From: Amycolatopsis sp. NBC_01488
GTDB taxonomy: Bacteria > Actinomycetota > Actinomycetes > Mycobacteriales > Pseudonocardiaceae
Assembly: GCF_036227105.1 (NCBI RefSeq)
Contig: NZ_CP109434.1
Location: 4,993,001 to 5,057,000, forward strand
Direction: 5' to 3'
DNA length: 64,000 nt
A program made the translations under genes and the position numbers. The notes under the pieces were generated by a model. It had not been told where the DNA came from. It ran no database searches and worked only from the letters and a program-made list of their open reading frames with translations. Every line of letters starts with the position of its first letter. The stretch's first letter is position 1. Shown piece by piece: positions 1-8,183 of the stretch.

Positions 1-336
1 CGCCTGGATCGTCGTCAGGTGCGCCCAGAACTTCGCGTCGAACGCCCGCCGCAGCATCGCCAGGTCCAGCGACGCGATCGGCCCCATCCCTTCGGCGCCG
101 GACAGGCTCACCACCAGCACGTCGACCGTGCCCAGCGACTCCGCCAGCGCGGCCATCGCCGAGGCGTCGCCGCCGTCGGCCTGGTGGCCGGTCAGCTCCG
201 GATCACTGAGAGCGACGTCGTCGAGGCGTTCCTTGCCGCGCCCGGTCACGTGGACGTCGTAACCCTGCTCGTGCAACCGCCGCGCGGTCGCCAGGCCGAT
301 GCCCGAAGTGCCGCCGGCGACGAGAGCGATGCTCAT
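1..336 (-). CDS. SDR family oxidoreductase (C-terminus beyond window)
   Basis: The first 112 codons of a short-chain dehydrogenase/reductase; the rest lies beyond the left edge. The protein starts MSIALVAGGTSGIGLATARRL, and the GGTSGIG stretch (about residues 8-14) is the glycine-rich NAD(P)-binding turn of the Rossmann fold. A later DVLVVSLSGAEG stretch sits where these enzymes usually carry NNAG. The catalytic Ser-Tyr-Lys is not in view, so the substrate cannot be inferred. It is divergent from a TetR gene 62 bp away, and that regulator probably controls it. Family assignment is firm; the reaction is unknown. Confidence 0.85.
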   Translation of the reverse strand, partial: MSIALVAGGTSGIGLATARRLHEQGYDVHVTGRGKERLDDVALSDPELTGHQADGGDASAMAALAESLGTVDVLVVSLSGAEGMGPIASLDLAMLRRAFDAKFWAHLTTIQA

Positions 337-368
337 GACTTGTTCCCCATTTCGAACCGGTACGTCTC

Positions 369-378
369 GTTTCGAAAC
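369..378. promoter_or_regulatory. Palindrome GTTTCGAAAC, candidate TetR operator
   Basis: A perfect 10-bp palindrome in the 62-bp gap between the divergent SDR and TetR genes. A related TTTCGAACCGG word lies just upstream at about 350-360, so the pair may form a double operator. A site between divergent TetR and target genes is the usual arrangement for autoregulation. The function is inferred from position and symmetry only. Confidence 0.4.
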
Positions 379-398
379 CGACGTTACCATCGGATCCC

Positions 399-998
399 AT
401 GACCGACCAGTCCCGTCCCGGACGCAAGCGCAGCGAACAGAGCCGGCTGGCGATCCTCACCGCCACACTCGACCTGGTCGCCGAGGCGGGCTACGGCGCG
501 CTGACCGTCGAAGGCATCGCCGCCCGCTCCGGCGTCGGCAAGCAGACGATCTACCGCTGGTGGCCGTCGAAGGCCGACGTCCTGCTCGACGCGCTCGCGA
601 CGAAGGCGGACCTGTACGTGCCGATCCCCGACGAGGGGACGTTCCGCGCCGACCTTGCCGCGTTCCTGGGCAGCACGTTCGAACTGGGCGAGAAAGCGCA
701 GGTCGCGGACACACTGCGCGCGCTGATGGCGCAGGCGCAGATCGACCCCGGCTTCGGGAAGCGGTTCCGCGAAGACTTCCTCAACCGCCGCCGCGAAGCG
801 CTCGGCACCCTCGTCGACCGCGCCCGCGAGCGCGGCGAACTGCCCGCGGAAGTCAGCTCCCGCACCGTGATCGACGTCGTGTTCGGCACGCTCTGGTACC
901 GGCTCCTCGCGACGCGGGAGCCGATCGGCACCAGCCTGACCGGGGAACTGGTGGCGCTACTGGCCGATCACGGCGCCTCGACCGCCGAAATCCGGTAG
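399..998 (+). CDS. TetR/AcrR family transcriptional regulator
   Basis: A 199-residue protein of ordinary TetR length. The N-terminal helix-turn-helix is clear: ILTATLDLVAEAGYGALTV, then IAARSGVGKQTIYRWWPSKADVL (about residues 20-65), including the W-P-S-K variant of the usual F-x-S-K end. The C-terminal ligand domain follows the TetR_C pattern seen in actinobacterial regulators. It starts 62 bp from the divergent SDR gene, its likely target. Its 3' end overlaps the convergent monooxygenase gene by 31 bp. The effector is unknown. Confidence 0.9.
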   Translation: MTDQSRPGRKRSEQSRLAILTATLDLVAEAGYGALTVEGIAARSGVGKQTIYRWWPSKADVLLDALATKADLYVPIPDEGTFRADLAAFLGSTFELGEKAQVADTLRALMAQAQIDPGFGKRFREDFLNRRREALGTLVDRARERGELPAEVSSRTVIDVVFGTLWYRLLATREPIGTSLTGELVALLADHGASTAEIR

Positions 999-1252
999 CG
1001 CGCCACCGAAGCGTCGAGGATCTGCGCCGCCTGCTCGTCCGACGGCCCGGACCCGCGGAAGCGCTCGAGGTCCGCATCGGACTCCCAGCGCTCGTACACG
1101 GTCACCCGGCCGGGGTCGAGCAGGTCGGCACCCAGCGCGTACTCCAGACAGCCGGGTGCCTCCCGCGCGAGGCGGACGGCCTCGCCGCAGCTCTCGAGGT
1201 AGGCGTCCCGGCCTTCGGGGGCGACCCGCAACCAGCCCGCGATGATGATCAC
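968..1252 (-). CDS. Antibiotic biosynthesis monooxygenase (ABM/YgiN-like) domain protein
   Basis: A small (94 aa) dimeric alpha/beta-barrel-type protein. The chain starts VIIIAGWLRVAPEGRDAYLE and has the typical GCLEYALGADLLDPGRVTVYERWES core. I chose the GTG at 1252 because it overlaps the stop of the upstream gene as GTGA, which implies translational coupling; a longer upstream reading would add 21 residues unlike the family. The family includes cofactor-free monooxygenases, heme-degrading and quinone-oxidising proteins, and the substrate cannot be read from sequence. The partner is the flavin-type PPOX gene immediately upstream. Confidence 0.75.
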   Translation of the reverse strand: MIIIAGWLRVAPEGRDAYLESCGEAVRLAREAPGCLEYALGADLLDPGRVTVYERWESDADLERFRGSGPSDEQAAQILDASVARYRISAVEAP

Positions 1253-1635
1253 GGGGTGATCCGATCCGGTTTGATCGTGAGCAGCAGCCGCGTCTGGTCC
1301 CGGCCGCCCCACCACGGGTACGGGCCGCCGAGGTAGCGCTGCGAGAGCTTCTCGATGTGCTCGACCGCGCCGTCCTCGGTCATCTCCAGCACGCGTCCGC
1401 GGATCGCGTAGTAGCGCGACGGCCGGTCGCGGTCGGCGACGTTCAGCGCCACCCGCGGGTCGCGCTGGAGGTTACGCTGCTTCTGGTGGCCCAGCACGGT
1501 GTTGACGAGGATGTGCGCGCCGTCGGTGTCCACCCAGGTCTGGGTGAGCTGCGGCGAGCCGTCGGGCATCAGGGTGGCCAGGAAGCAGAGGCTGGGCTCG
1601 CGCAGCAGTGCGAGCAGATCGCCGGGCAGTTCCAA
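1249..1635 (-). CDS. PPOX class (pyridoxamine 5'-phosphate oxidase-like) probable F420-dependent oxidoreductase
   Basis: A 128-residue split-beta-barrel flavin or F420-binding protein. Recognisable parts are LCFLATLMPDGSPQLTQTWVDTDG near the N-terminus, then LVNTVLGHQKQRNLQRDPRVALNV and YAIRGRVLEM, the pattern of the small actinobacterial PPOX-class F420 proteins. No ATG or GTG fits. The TTG at 1635 is preceded by GGAG at good spacing, just after the argS stop, so I take it as the start. It is co-oriented with argS 11 bp upstream and overlaps the ABM gene by 4 bases. Cofactor choice (FMN or F420) is inferred. Confidence 0.75.
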   Translation of the reverse strand: MELPGDLLALLREPSLCFLATLMPDGSPQLTQTWVDTDGAHILVNTVLGHQKQRNLQRDPRVALNVADRDRPSRYYAIRGRVLEMTEDGAVEHIEKLSQRYLGGPYPWWGGRDQTRLLLTIKPDRITP

Positions 1636-1646
1636 GGTGATCTCCG

Positions 1647-3368
1647 CTAGAGCCGGTCGGGCGCTTCGATGCCGAGCAGCGAGAGCCCGAGCGCGAGCGT
1701 GTGCGACGTCAGCGTAGTCAACCTCAGCCGGGACGCGCGCAACTCGGGGTCCGGCGCCTTGATGACCGGACAATCGTCGTAAAACCGGGAGAACGCGACC
1801 GCGGTTTCGTACAGGTACGTACAGAGCTTGTGCGGCGCGTAGCCGTCCGTCGCGACCTTCAGCGCTTCGCCGAACCGGAGCAGCTTCACCGCCAGAGCTC
1901 GCTCCGCAGGCGCTTCCAGCGTGATTTCCGCACCATCGGATACGCCGGCCGCCTTCCGGAGGATCGACCGCGTCCGCGCGTGCGCGTACTGGAGGTACAC
2001 CGAAGTGTTGCCTTCCTTGGCGAGCATCCGGTCCCAGGCGAAGACGTAGTCGCGCTCGCGGTCGCCGGACAGGTCGGCGTACTTGACCGCGCCGATGCCG
2101 ACGGCCCGGGCGACCTCGGCTTGCCCGGCTGCGTCGAGCTCGCTGCGTTCGGCGACGACCGCGGCGGCCTGCGTCACGGCTTCGGTGAGCAGGTCGGCCA
2201 GCTTGACCGTGTCGCCGGACCGGGTCCGCATGGTCTTGCCGTCGGCACCCAGGACCGTGCCGAAGCCGATGTGCTCGGCGTGCCCGGTCAGCCAACCGGC
2301 CGCGCGGCAGACGGCGAACAGCATCGCGAAGTGCTGCGCCTGCGGCGTCCCGACGACGTAGAGGAGGTCGGTCGCGCCGCGTTCGGCCGTCCAGTACCGA
2401 ACGGTGGCCAGGTCGGTCGCGGCGTACCCGTAGCCGCCGTCGCGCTTGCGGACGATCAGCGGCAGCCGGTCACCCTCGCGGTTGCGGAAGCCTTCGGGGA
2501 ACACGCACACCGCGCCGTCGCTGATCTCGGTCAGCCCGGCCCGTTCGAGGTCGTCGACCACGGCGGCGAGGTGCGGGTTGTAGAAGCTCTCGCCGTAGAT
2601 GTCCTTGTCCGTCAAGGAGATGCCGAGCAGCGCGTAGACCTCGTCGAAGTGCCGGGTCGATTCGGCGACGAGCTCCCGCCAGACGGCCAGGGTTTCCTCG
2701 TCGCCGCTCTGCAGCAGCACGACGCGGGTGCGCGCCCGCGTCGCGAACGCTTCGTCGCCGTCGAACTTCTGCCGCGCTTCGCGGTAGAACGCGTCGAGGT
2801 CGGCGATGGCGCGTTGCCCGGCCGGGACGTCGAGGAGGTGCTCGATCAGCATGCCGAACGGCGTGCCCCAGTCGCCGAGATGGTTGTGCGGCAGCACTTC
2901 GTGCCCGGCGAACCGCAGGAGGCGCGCGAGCGCGTCGCCGATCACCGTCGTGCGCAGGTGCCCGACGTGCATCTCCTTGGCGACGTTCGGGCTGCTGTAG
3001 TCCAGCGCGATCCGCCGCGGCGACGCGGTTTCCGGCACGCCGAGGCGGGGGTCGCCGAGGAGCGCGGCGGTGCGGTCTTGGAGCCATTCCCCGCGCAGCA
3101 CGAAGTTGAGGAACCCCGGCCCGGCGATCTCGGGCGGGTCGGCGATGCCCTCGAGTTCCAGCGCGCCGGCGATGGCTTCCGCGACCTCACGCGGTGGGCG
3201 CCCGAGCCGCTTGCCCAGGCTCATCGCGAGGTTTCCCTGGTAGTCGACGCCTTCGCGCGGCGACGCCTGGATCAGCGCCTGCTCCGGCGTCAGTTCGACG
3301 TCCAGCGCCCGGCCGGCGGCGGCCACCACGCGGCGCGCCAGCTCCTCGGTAACGTCGGCGGTCTGCAC
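1647..3368 (-). CDS. argS: Arginyl-tRNA synthetase, E. coli-type
   Basis: A 573-residue class Ia synthetase that charges tRNA-Arg. The GTG start has a strong GAAGGAGG upstream. SSPNVAKEMHVGHLRTTVIGD carries the HIGH motif as HVGH, followed by LGDWGTPFGMLIEH. In the KMSKS region there is GADGKTMRTRSGD, a normal ArgS deviation. The C-terminal DALR-type anticodon domain starts near YLQYAHARTRSILRKA. The motif set resembles E. coli ArgS rather than the mycobacterial type found beside lysA-hom-thrC, and none of those genes is present here. It may therefore be a second synthetase or the sole one at another location. Confidence 0.93.
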   Translation of the reverse strand: MQTADVTEELARRVVAAAGRALDVELTPEQALIQASPREGVDYQGNLAMSLGKRLGRPPREVAEAIAGALELEGIADPPEIAGPGFLNFVLRGEWLQDRTAALLGDPRLGVPETASPRRIALDYSSPNVAKEMHVGHLRTTVIGDALARLLRFAGHEVLPHNHLGDWGTPFGMLIEHLLDVPAGQRAIADLDAFYREARQKFDGDEAFATRARTRVVLLQSGDEETLAVWRELVAESTRHFDEVYALLGISLTDKDIYGESFYNPHLAAVVDDLERAGLTEISDGAVCVFPEGFRNREGDRLPLIVRKRDGGYGYAATDLATVRYWTAERGATDLLYVVGTPQAQHFAMLFAVCRAAGWLTGHAEHIGFGTVLGADGKTMRTRSGDTVKLADLLTEAVTQAAAVVAERSELDAAGQAEVARAVGIGAVKYADLSGDRERDYVFAWDRMLAKEGNTSVYLQYAHARTRSILRKAAGVSDGAEITLEAPAERALAVKLLRFGEALKVATDGYAPHKLCTYLYETAVAFSRFYDDCPVIKAPDPELRASRLRLTTLTSHTLALGLSLLGIEAPDRL

Positions 3369-3464
3369 GGTGTCCCTCCTTCGGCTCGGTCACGGAGCCC
3401 ACAACTGCTTGAGGGGGTCCGGATGTCGCAGCGTAGCGAGCGTGACCGGCCGGTGACGAAGGGT

Positions 3465-4751
3465 TTACCGCAGCTCGCTGCCCTTGGTCTCGGGCAGGGT
3501 CAGGATGACCGCGAAGGCGATCGCCGCGCCGACGGCGACGTACCAGAAGTAGAGCGTCTGCGAGACCGTGCCGAAGACGGTGATCAGCAGCGGCGCCGTG
3601 CCGCCGAAGATCGCGACGGTCAGGTTGTACCAGGCGCCGATCCCGAGCCCGCGCAGCTCGGTGGGGAACAGCTCGCTCATGATGGCCGGCGCGATCGACG
3701 TCATCGCCGTGTACAGCCCGAGCCCAACGCAGAACACCGCGAGCAGCCCACCGACGCCGGGGCCGATCAACGTGGACAGCGGCACGACGACGAGCGCGGT
3801 CACCCCCGACCAGACGAGCAGCTGCGGCTTCCGCCCGGCCCGGTCCGCGAGCGCCCCCATCGGGTACTGCAGGGCGATGAACAACGCCGTGCCGACCGAA
3901 AGCGCGAGGAAGACGGCGTCGGCGCCGGCGTGGCGGTTCTTCACCGCGAACGACGTCAGCGCGCTGAAGAACGTGTAGTAGCAAAGCGTCGAGAGCATCG
4001 TGAAGCCGACGAGCCTGCCGACGGCCTTGGGGTGGTGCGTCAGCGTCGTCAGCAACGGCCGCTCGAGTTTCCGCGCCTTGGCCTTCGTCTGCTGGAACAG
4101 CTCGGTCTCGGCGAGGCTGCGGCGCAGCCACAGCCCGACCAGCCCGAAGACGCCGCCCAGCAGGAACGGCAGCCGCCAGCCCCACGACGCGAGCTGCGCC
4201 TTGTCCAGCGTCCGGGCCAGGACGAACCCGAGCACGGTCGCGATCAGCACGGCCGTCCCGGTCGAGATGTAGAAGAACGCCGAGTACCGCCCGCGACGCT
4301 CCGGCGGCGCGATCTCGCCCAGGTACGCCGACGCGTTCGACACCTCACCGCCGAGCGACAGCCCCTGCGCGACGCGGGCGAACAGCAGCAGGATCGGCGC
4401 GAGCCAGCCCACCTGCGAGAACGTCGGCAGCAGCCCGATCGCCACCGACCCGCCCGCCATGAGCAGGATGGTGAGGATCATGGCCGGCTTGCGGCCGCGC
4501 GTGTCCGCGAAGCGTCCGAGCAGGACTCCGCCGAGCGGGCGGAAGAAGAACGCGAGCGCGTAGGTGGCGAACGTGTTGATCAGTGCCAGCGTGTCGTTCC
4601 CGGCGGGGAAGAACGCGCCGGCGAAGTAGATGCTGAACGTCGCGTAGATCGTCCAGTCGAACCACTCCAGCGCGTTGCCCGCGCTCGCCGCGAACAGCTT
4701 GCGCACCGGCAGCCGGTGCCGCTGGGATGCCTGCACGGCGGACTCGGTCAT
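3465..4751 (-). CDS. MFS metabolite:H+ symporter (MHS/KgtP-like)
   Basis: A 428-residue inner-membrane transporter with about 12 hydrophobic segments. The MHS-family N-terminus is clear (AASAGNALEWFDWTIYATFS). The loop 2-3 signature is GRFADTRGRKPAM, with a second related motif GALADRAGRKPQ at mid-protein. RVAQGLSLGGEVSNASAYLGEIAPPERRG is the usual region of loop 4-5. Relatives move 2-oxoglutarate, citrate, shikimate or proline/betaine; the substrate here is unknown. The ATG at 4751 follows GGAGG. It lies upstream of argS on the same strand with a 96-bp gap, so co-transcription is possible. Confidence 0.88.
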   Translation of the reverse strand: MTESAVQASQRHRLPVRKLFAASAGNALEWFDWTIYATFSIYFAGAFFPAGNDTLALINTFATYALAFFFRPLGGVLLGRFADTRGRKPAMILTILLMAGGSVAIGLLPTFSQVGWLAPILLLFARVAQGLSLGGEVSNASAYLGEIAPPERRGRYSAFFYISTGTAVLIATVLGFVLARTLDKAQLASWGWRLPFLLGGVFGLVGLWLRRSLAETELFQQTKAKARKLERPLLTTLTHHPKAVGRLVGFTMLSTLCYYTFFSALTSFAVKNRHAGADAVFLALSVGTALFIALQYPMGALADRAGRKPQLLVWSGVTALVVVPLSTLIGPGVGGLLAVFCVGLGLYTAMTSIAPAIMSELFPTELRGLGIGAWYNLTVAIFGGTAPLLITVFGTVSQTLYFWYVAVGAAIAFAVILTLPETKGSELR

Positions 4752-4849
4752 GGCGGCCTCCACGTCACCCGAAGGTGCAACGGGACTTTGCCATATTCGT
4801 TCGCGGTCCGAAAGGTTCCGACTCGTCCGGCTTCGTGTTCTCCTCTCCC

Positions 4850-6961
4850 TTACGCCGTGCTGGCCAGCGCGAACGGCAGGACCGCCGGCGCGCCGGCCCG
4901 CCGCAGCAGGCGGGCGGCCAGCGTCATCGTCCAGCCGGTGTCGATGACGTCGTCCACCAGCAGGACCGGCCCGGCCGGCAGGATCCCCGCGAGGTCGGCG
5001 GGCATGCTCAGCCGCTTCCACAGGTCGGCCAGCCGCTGAGCGCTGTTCGCCTGACGCGGTGGCGGGCCGTCCGCGTCGAGCGCGCCGAGGAAGTCCAGCT
5101 TGCCGATGTCGGCCAGCCGCGTCGCCAGGCTGTACACCAGCTGTGGCCGCGTCGACGACGGCACGGCCACCACCGCGACCGGCCGCTCCGCCCACTGCCA
5201 CCCGGCGAGCACCTGGACGCACGCCTTGAACACCGAGTCGGGCACGTCGGCGTCCTTCGCCTGCGGCCCCACCAGTTCCCGCAGCCGGTTGCCCCAGCCG
5301 ACGTCGGTGAGCCGTCCGAGCACCTGTCCCGGCTCGGCCTGGTCGTCGGCCCCGATCCGGCCGGAGACCGGAACGTCCAAAGAGGACATCCCGGTGGGCC
5401 ACTGCTTCCGCGGTGCGACCTCGACGCCCGGCCGCTGCAGCCGTTCGCGGGTCGCCTCGGCGACGTCGTCGGCCACCGTCGTGTCCCAGTGCGTGCCGGT
5501 GCAGTTGTCGCACCGCCCGCACGGCGTCGCCTCGGGGTCGTCGAGTTGGCGCCGCAGGTACGCCATCCGGCAGCCGTCCGTCGCGAGGTAGCCGAGCATC
5601 GCGTCCTGCTCGCGCTCCCGGGCCTCCGCGACCCGCCGGTACCGCCCGCGGTCGTACTCCCAGTCCTCGCCCGTGCTCGTCCAGCCGCCCTTCACGCGCC
5701 GCACCGCGCCGTCGACGTCCAGGACCTTGAGCACCATTTCCAGCCGTGACCGGGAAAGCTCCACCGACGGCTCGAGCGCGGCCGTCGACAGTGGACGGTC
5801 GGCGTACGCGAGCGTGTTCAGCACCTGCGTCACCCGCAGCTCGTCGGGGAAGGCGAGCGAGCCGAAGTACGCCCAGATCGCCCGGTCCTCCTCGCCGGGC
5901 AGCAGCACGACCTCGGCGCGCTCCACACCACGCCCGGCGCGGCCGACCTGCTGGTAGTACGCGATCGGCGACGACGGCGCGCCGAGGTGCACGACGAACC
6001 CGAGGTCCGGCTTGTCGAACCCCATGCCCAGCGCGGACGTCGCGACCAGCGCCTTGACCCGGTTGCCGAGCAGGTCGTCCTCGGCGGCCTGCCGGTCGGC
6101 CGGGTCGGTCTTGCCGGTGTAGGCCGCCACCGGATAGCCGCGGTCCTTCAGCAGCGACGCGACGTCGTGCGCCGCCGCCACGGTCAGCGTGTAGATGATC
6201 CCCGACCCGGGCAGCTCGGCCAGGTGGTCGGCGAGCCAGGCCAGCCGCGCCTGCGACGTCGGCAGCCGGCACACCGACAACCGCAGGCTCTCCCGGTCGA
6301 GGCTGCCGCGCAGCACCAGCGTGTCCGCGCCCGTGCCGAGGCCCAGCTGCTCGGCGACGTCGGTGACGACGCGGTCGTTCGCCGTCGCCGTGGTCGCCAG
6401 CACCGGCACGCCGTCGGGCAGGTCGCCCAGCAGCGTGCGCAGGCGCCGGTAGTCGGGCCGGAAGTCGTGCCCCCAGTCGGAGATGCAGTGCGCCTCGTCG
6501 ACCACCAGCAGGCCGGTGCTGGCGGTCAGCTTCGGCAGCACGTTGTCGCGGAAGTCCGGGTTGTTCAGCCGTTCGGGGCTGACAAGCAGCACGTCGATCT
6601 CGCCGGCCGCGACCGAGGCCTGGACCTGGTCCCACTCCTGGGGATTCGCGGAGTTCATGGTCGCCGCGTGGATCCCCGCACGGGCCGCCGCCGAGATCTG
6701 GTTGCGCATCAGGGCGAGCAGCGGCGAGACGATGACCGTCGGCCCGCTGCCCTGTTCACGCAGCAGGGCCGTGGCCAGGAAGTACACCGCCGACTTGCCC
6801 CAGCCGGTGCGTTGCACGACCAGCGCGCGACGCCGGTGCGCGACCAGTGCCTCGATGGCCGTCCACTGGTCTTCGCGCAGCTTCGCCGAATCGCCGGCGA
6901 GGGCCCGGACGAGGGTCTCGGCGCGGTCGCGGAGGGCTGGGGTGGTGCTGGTCGTGTCCAC
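4850..6961 (-). CDS. recQ: RecQ family ATP-dependent DNA helicase with C-terminal phosphoribosyltransferase-like segment
   Basis: A 703-residue protein. Helicase motifs are in order: Walker A GWGKS (53-57), DEAH box in LLVVDEAHCISDWGHDF (155-158), the C-terminal helicase half, and motif VI QQVGRAGRG. A four-cysteine cluster (CRMAY...CGRCDNC) marks the RecQ zinc domain. After it comes a long extension ending GPVLLVDDVIDTGWTM (about 664-679), which matches the acidic PRPP-binding loop of type I phosphoribosyltransferases. Such long actinobacterial RecQ proteins are known, but the tail's role is not. I chose the GTG at 6961, with GGGGAC upstream; longer N-termini read through low-complexity intergenic sequence. 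Confidence 0.9.
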   Translation of the reverse strand: MDTTSTTPALRDRAETLVRALAGDSAKLREDQWTAIEALVAHRRRALVVQRTGWGKSAVYFLATALLREQGSGPTVIVSPLLALMRNQISAAARAGIHAATMNSANPQEWDQVQASVAAGEIDVLLVSPERLNNPDFRDNVLPKLTASTGLLVVDEAHCISDWGHDFRPDYRRLRTLLGDLPDGVPVLATTATANDRVVTDVAEQLGLGTGADTLVLRGSLDRESLRLSVCRLPTSQARLAWLADHLAELPGSGIIYTLTVAAAHDVASLLKDRGYPVAAYTGKTDPADRQAAEDDLLGNRVKALVATSALGMGFDKPDLGFVVHLGAPSSPIAYYQQVGRAGRGVERAEVVLLPGEEDRAIWAYFGSLAFPDELRVTQVLNTLAYADRPLSTAALEPSVELSRSRLEMVLKVLDVDGAVRRVKGGWTSTGEDWEYDRGRYRRVAEAREREQDAMLGYLATDGCRMAYLRRQLDDPEATPCGRCDNCTGTHWDTTVADDVAEATRERLQRPGVEVAPRKQWPTGMSSLDVPVSGRIGADDQAEPGQVLGRLTDVGWGNRLRELVGPQAKDADVPDSVFKACVQVLAGWQWAERPVAVVAVPSSTRPQLVYSLATRLADIGKLDFLGALDADGPPPRQANSAQRLADLWKRLSMPADLAGILPAGPVLLVDDVIDTGWTMTLAARLLRRAGAPAVLPFALASTA

Positions 6962-7007
6962 GTCCCCACGTCTACCCCATGGCACCGACGATCCGGGAAT
7001 CGGCGGC

Positions 7008-7030
7008 GTCGCGAACGGACCGTTCGCGAC
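7008..7030. repeat. 23-bp palindrome in recQ-nadD gap
   Basis: GTCGCGAACGG and its exact reverse complement flank a single A, giving 11-bp arms. It lies 16 bp from the perfect CRP-type site, in the 173-bp divergent promoter region. It could be an operator for either gene or a small hairpin. No family assignment is possible from the sequence alone. Confidence 0.5.
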
Positions 7031-7045
7031 GAATACCGGCCGTAA

Positions 7046-7061
7046 TGTGACCTGAATCACA
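7046..7061. promoter_or_regulatory. CRP/GlxR-type operator, perfect TGTGA-N6-TCACA
   Basis: The site reads TGTGA CCTGAA TCACA, an exact match to the consensus bound by cAMP-receptor-type regulators, including actinobacterial CRP/GlxR. It sits between recQ (starting 85 bp to the left) and nadD (starting 74 bp to the right), so it could act on either promoter. The match is direct; the binding is inferred. Confidence 0.6.
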
Positions 7062-7118
7062 ACTACTGCCCGGTAGGGCGAGGTGTGCGAGAGCACCCGG
7101 CTTCGCGCCGTCCGGCTG

Positions 7119-7124
7119 TATAGG
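7119..7124 (+). promoter_or_regulatory. -10 element TATAGG for nadD
   Basis: TATAGG lies 10 bases before the nadD ATG. A transcription start 6-7 bases downstream would leave a leader of only a few bases, so nadD may be read from a nearly leaderless mRNA, a common arrangement in actinobacteria. No good Shine-Dalgarno is seen, which agrees. Confidence 0.4.
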
Positions 7125-7134
7125 CTCTCCGGTC

Positions 7135-7728
7135 ATGTCACCACGGCGGATCGGGGTCATGGGCGGCACGTTCGACCCCGTGCACCACGGCCACCTCGTC
7201 GCGGCCAGCGAGGTCCAGTCCCGGTTCGGGCTCGACGAAGTGATCTTCGTCCCCACCGGGCAGCCCTGGCAGAAGACGAGCCGCCAGGTGACCAAGGCCG
7301 AGGACCGCTACCTGATGACGGTCATCGCGACCGCGTCCAACCCGGTCTTCTCGGTCAGCCGCGTGGACATCGACCGCGGCGGCCAGACCTACACCGTCGA
7401 CACGCTGCGCGACCTCCATGCCGAGTACCCCGACGATCAGCTCTACTTCATCACCGGCGCCGACGCGCTCGAACAGATCCTGACCTGGCACAAGGCCGAC
7501 GAGCTGTTCGACTTCGCGCACTTCATCGGCGTCACGCGGCCCGGCTACCGGCTGAACTCGCACCACCTGCCCAGCGGCAAGGTGAGCCTCGTCGAGGTCA
7601 CCGCGATGGCGATCTCCTCGACCGGCTGCCGCGACCGCGTCGAACGCGGGGAACCGGTCTGGTACCTCGTTCCCGACGGGGTCGTCCGCTACATCGCGAA
7701 GAAGGATCTCTACCGGAAGAGCGACTGA
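7135..7728 (+). CDS. nadD: Nicotinate-nucleotide adenylyltransferase
   Basis: A 197-residue cytosolic enzyme that joins nicotinate mononucleotide and ATP to make deamido-NAD. The nucleotidyltransferase motif GGTFDPVHHGHL lies at residues 10-21, with the HxGH core at 17-20. The second motif, ISSTGCRDRVERG near the C-terminus, corresponds to the usual SSTxxR. It heads the nadD-rsfS-gpgP-octT series, the same order as in mycobacteria. Length and motifs are complete. Confidence 0.95.
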   Translation: MSPRRIGVMGGTFDPVHHGHLVAASEVQSRFGLDEVIFVPTGQPWQKTSRQVTKAEDRYLMTVIATASNPVFSVSRVDIDRGGQTYTVDTLRDLHAEYPDDQLYFITGADALEQILTWHKADELFDFAHFIGVTRPGYRLNSHHLPSGKVSLVEVTAMAISSTGCRDRVERGEPVWYLVPDGVVRYIAKKDLYRKSD

Positions 7729-7787
7729 AGGGCCCCTGGTCGCGGCGGGTACTCTTCTCGGGCGAACCCGATCTGTGAAGGAGCACC

Positions 7788-8183
7788 GTGGCAGCCACGT
7801 CCGAGGCACGAGAGCTGGCCGTAGCGGCCGCACACGCGGCGGCGGACAAGAAGGCCAGCGACGTCGTCGTGCTGGACGTGTCCGAGCAGCTCGTCATCAC
7901 CGACGCCTTCGTCATCGCCTCCGCGTCCAACGAGCGCCTGGTCGGCGCCATCGTCGACAACGTCGAGGAGAAGCTGCGGGAGAGCGGCCACAAGCCGGTC
8001 CGCCGCGAAGGCGCCCGTGAGGGCCGCTGGGTCCTGCTCGACTACGTCGACGTCGTGGTGCACGTCCAGCACGTCGAGGAGCGCACGTTCTACGGCCTCG
8101 AGCGGCTGTGGAAGGACTGCCCCCGCATCGAGGTGGCCGGTCTCGAAGAGCCGCCCGCCGACGAGGACCCGGACGTCCCGTGA
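7788..8183 (+). CDS. rsfS: Ribosome silencing factor RsfS
   Basis: A 131-residue RsfS/iojap protein that binds L14 and blocks subunit joining under poor growth. The core DVVVLDVSEQLVITDAFVIASASNERLVGAIVDNVEEKL and the ending WVLLDYVDVVVHVQHVEERTFYGLERLW are typical. The GTG start at 7788 has AAGGAG seven bases upstream. The stop overlaps the next gene's start as GTGA, so the two are translationally coupled. The acidic C-terminal tail is unremarkable for the family. Confidence 0.93.
   Translation: MAATSEARELAVAAAHAAADKKASDVVVLDVSEQLVITDAFVIASASNERLVGAIVDNVEEKLRESGHKPVRREGAREGRWVLLDYVDVVVHVQHVEERTFYGLERLWKDCPRIEVAGLEEPPADEDPDVP

Noticed and set aside
1701..5039. A 1,112-codon open frame on the plus strand
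   Set aside because: It lies antisense to argS and the MFS gene, both of which have clear motifs. Composition is that of a shadow frame.
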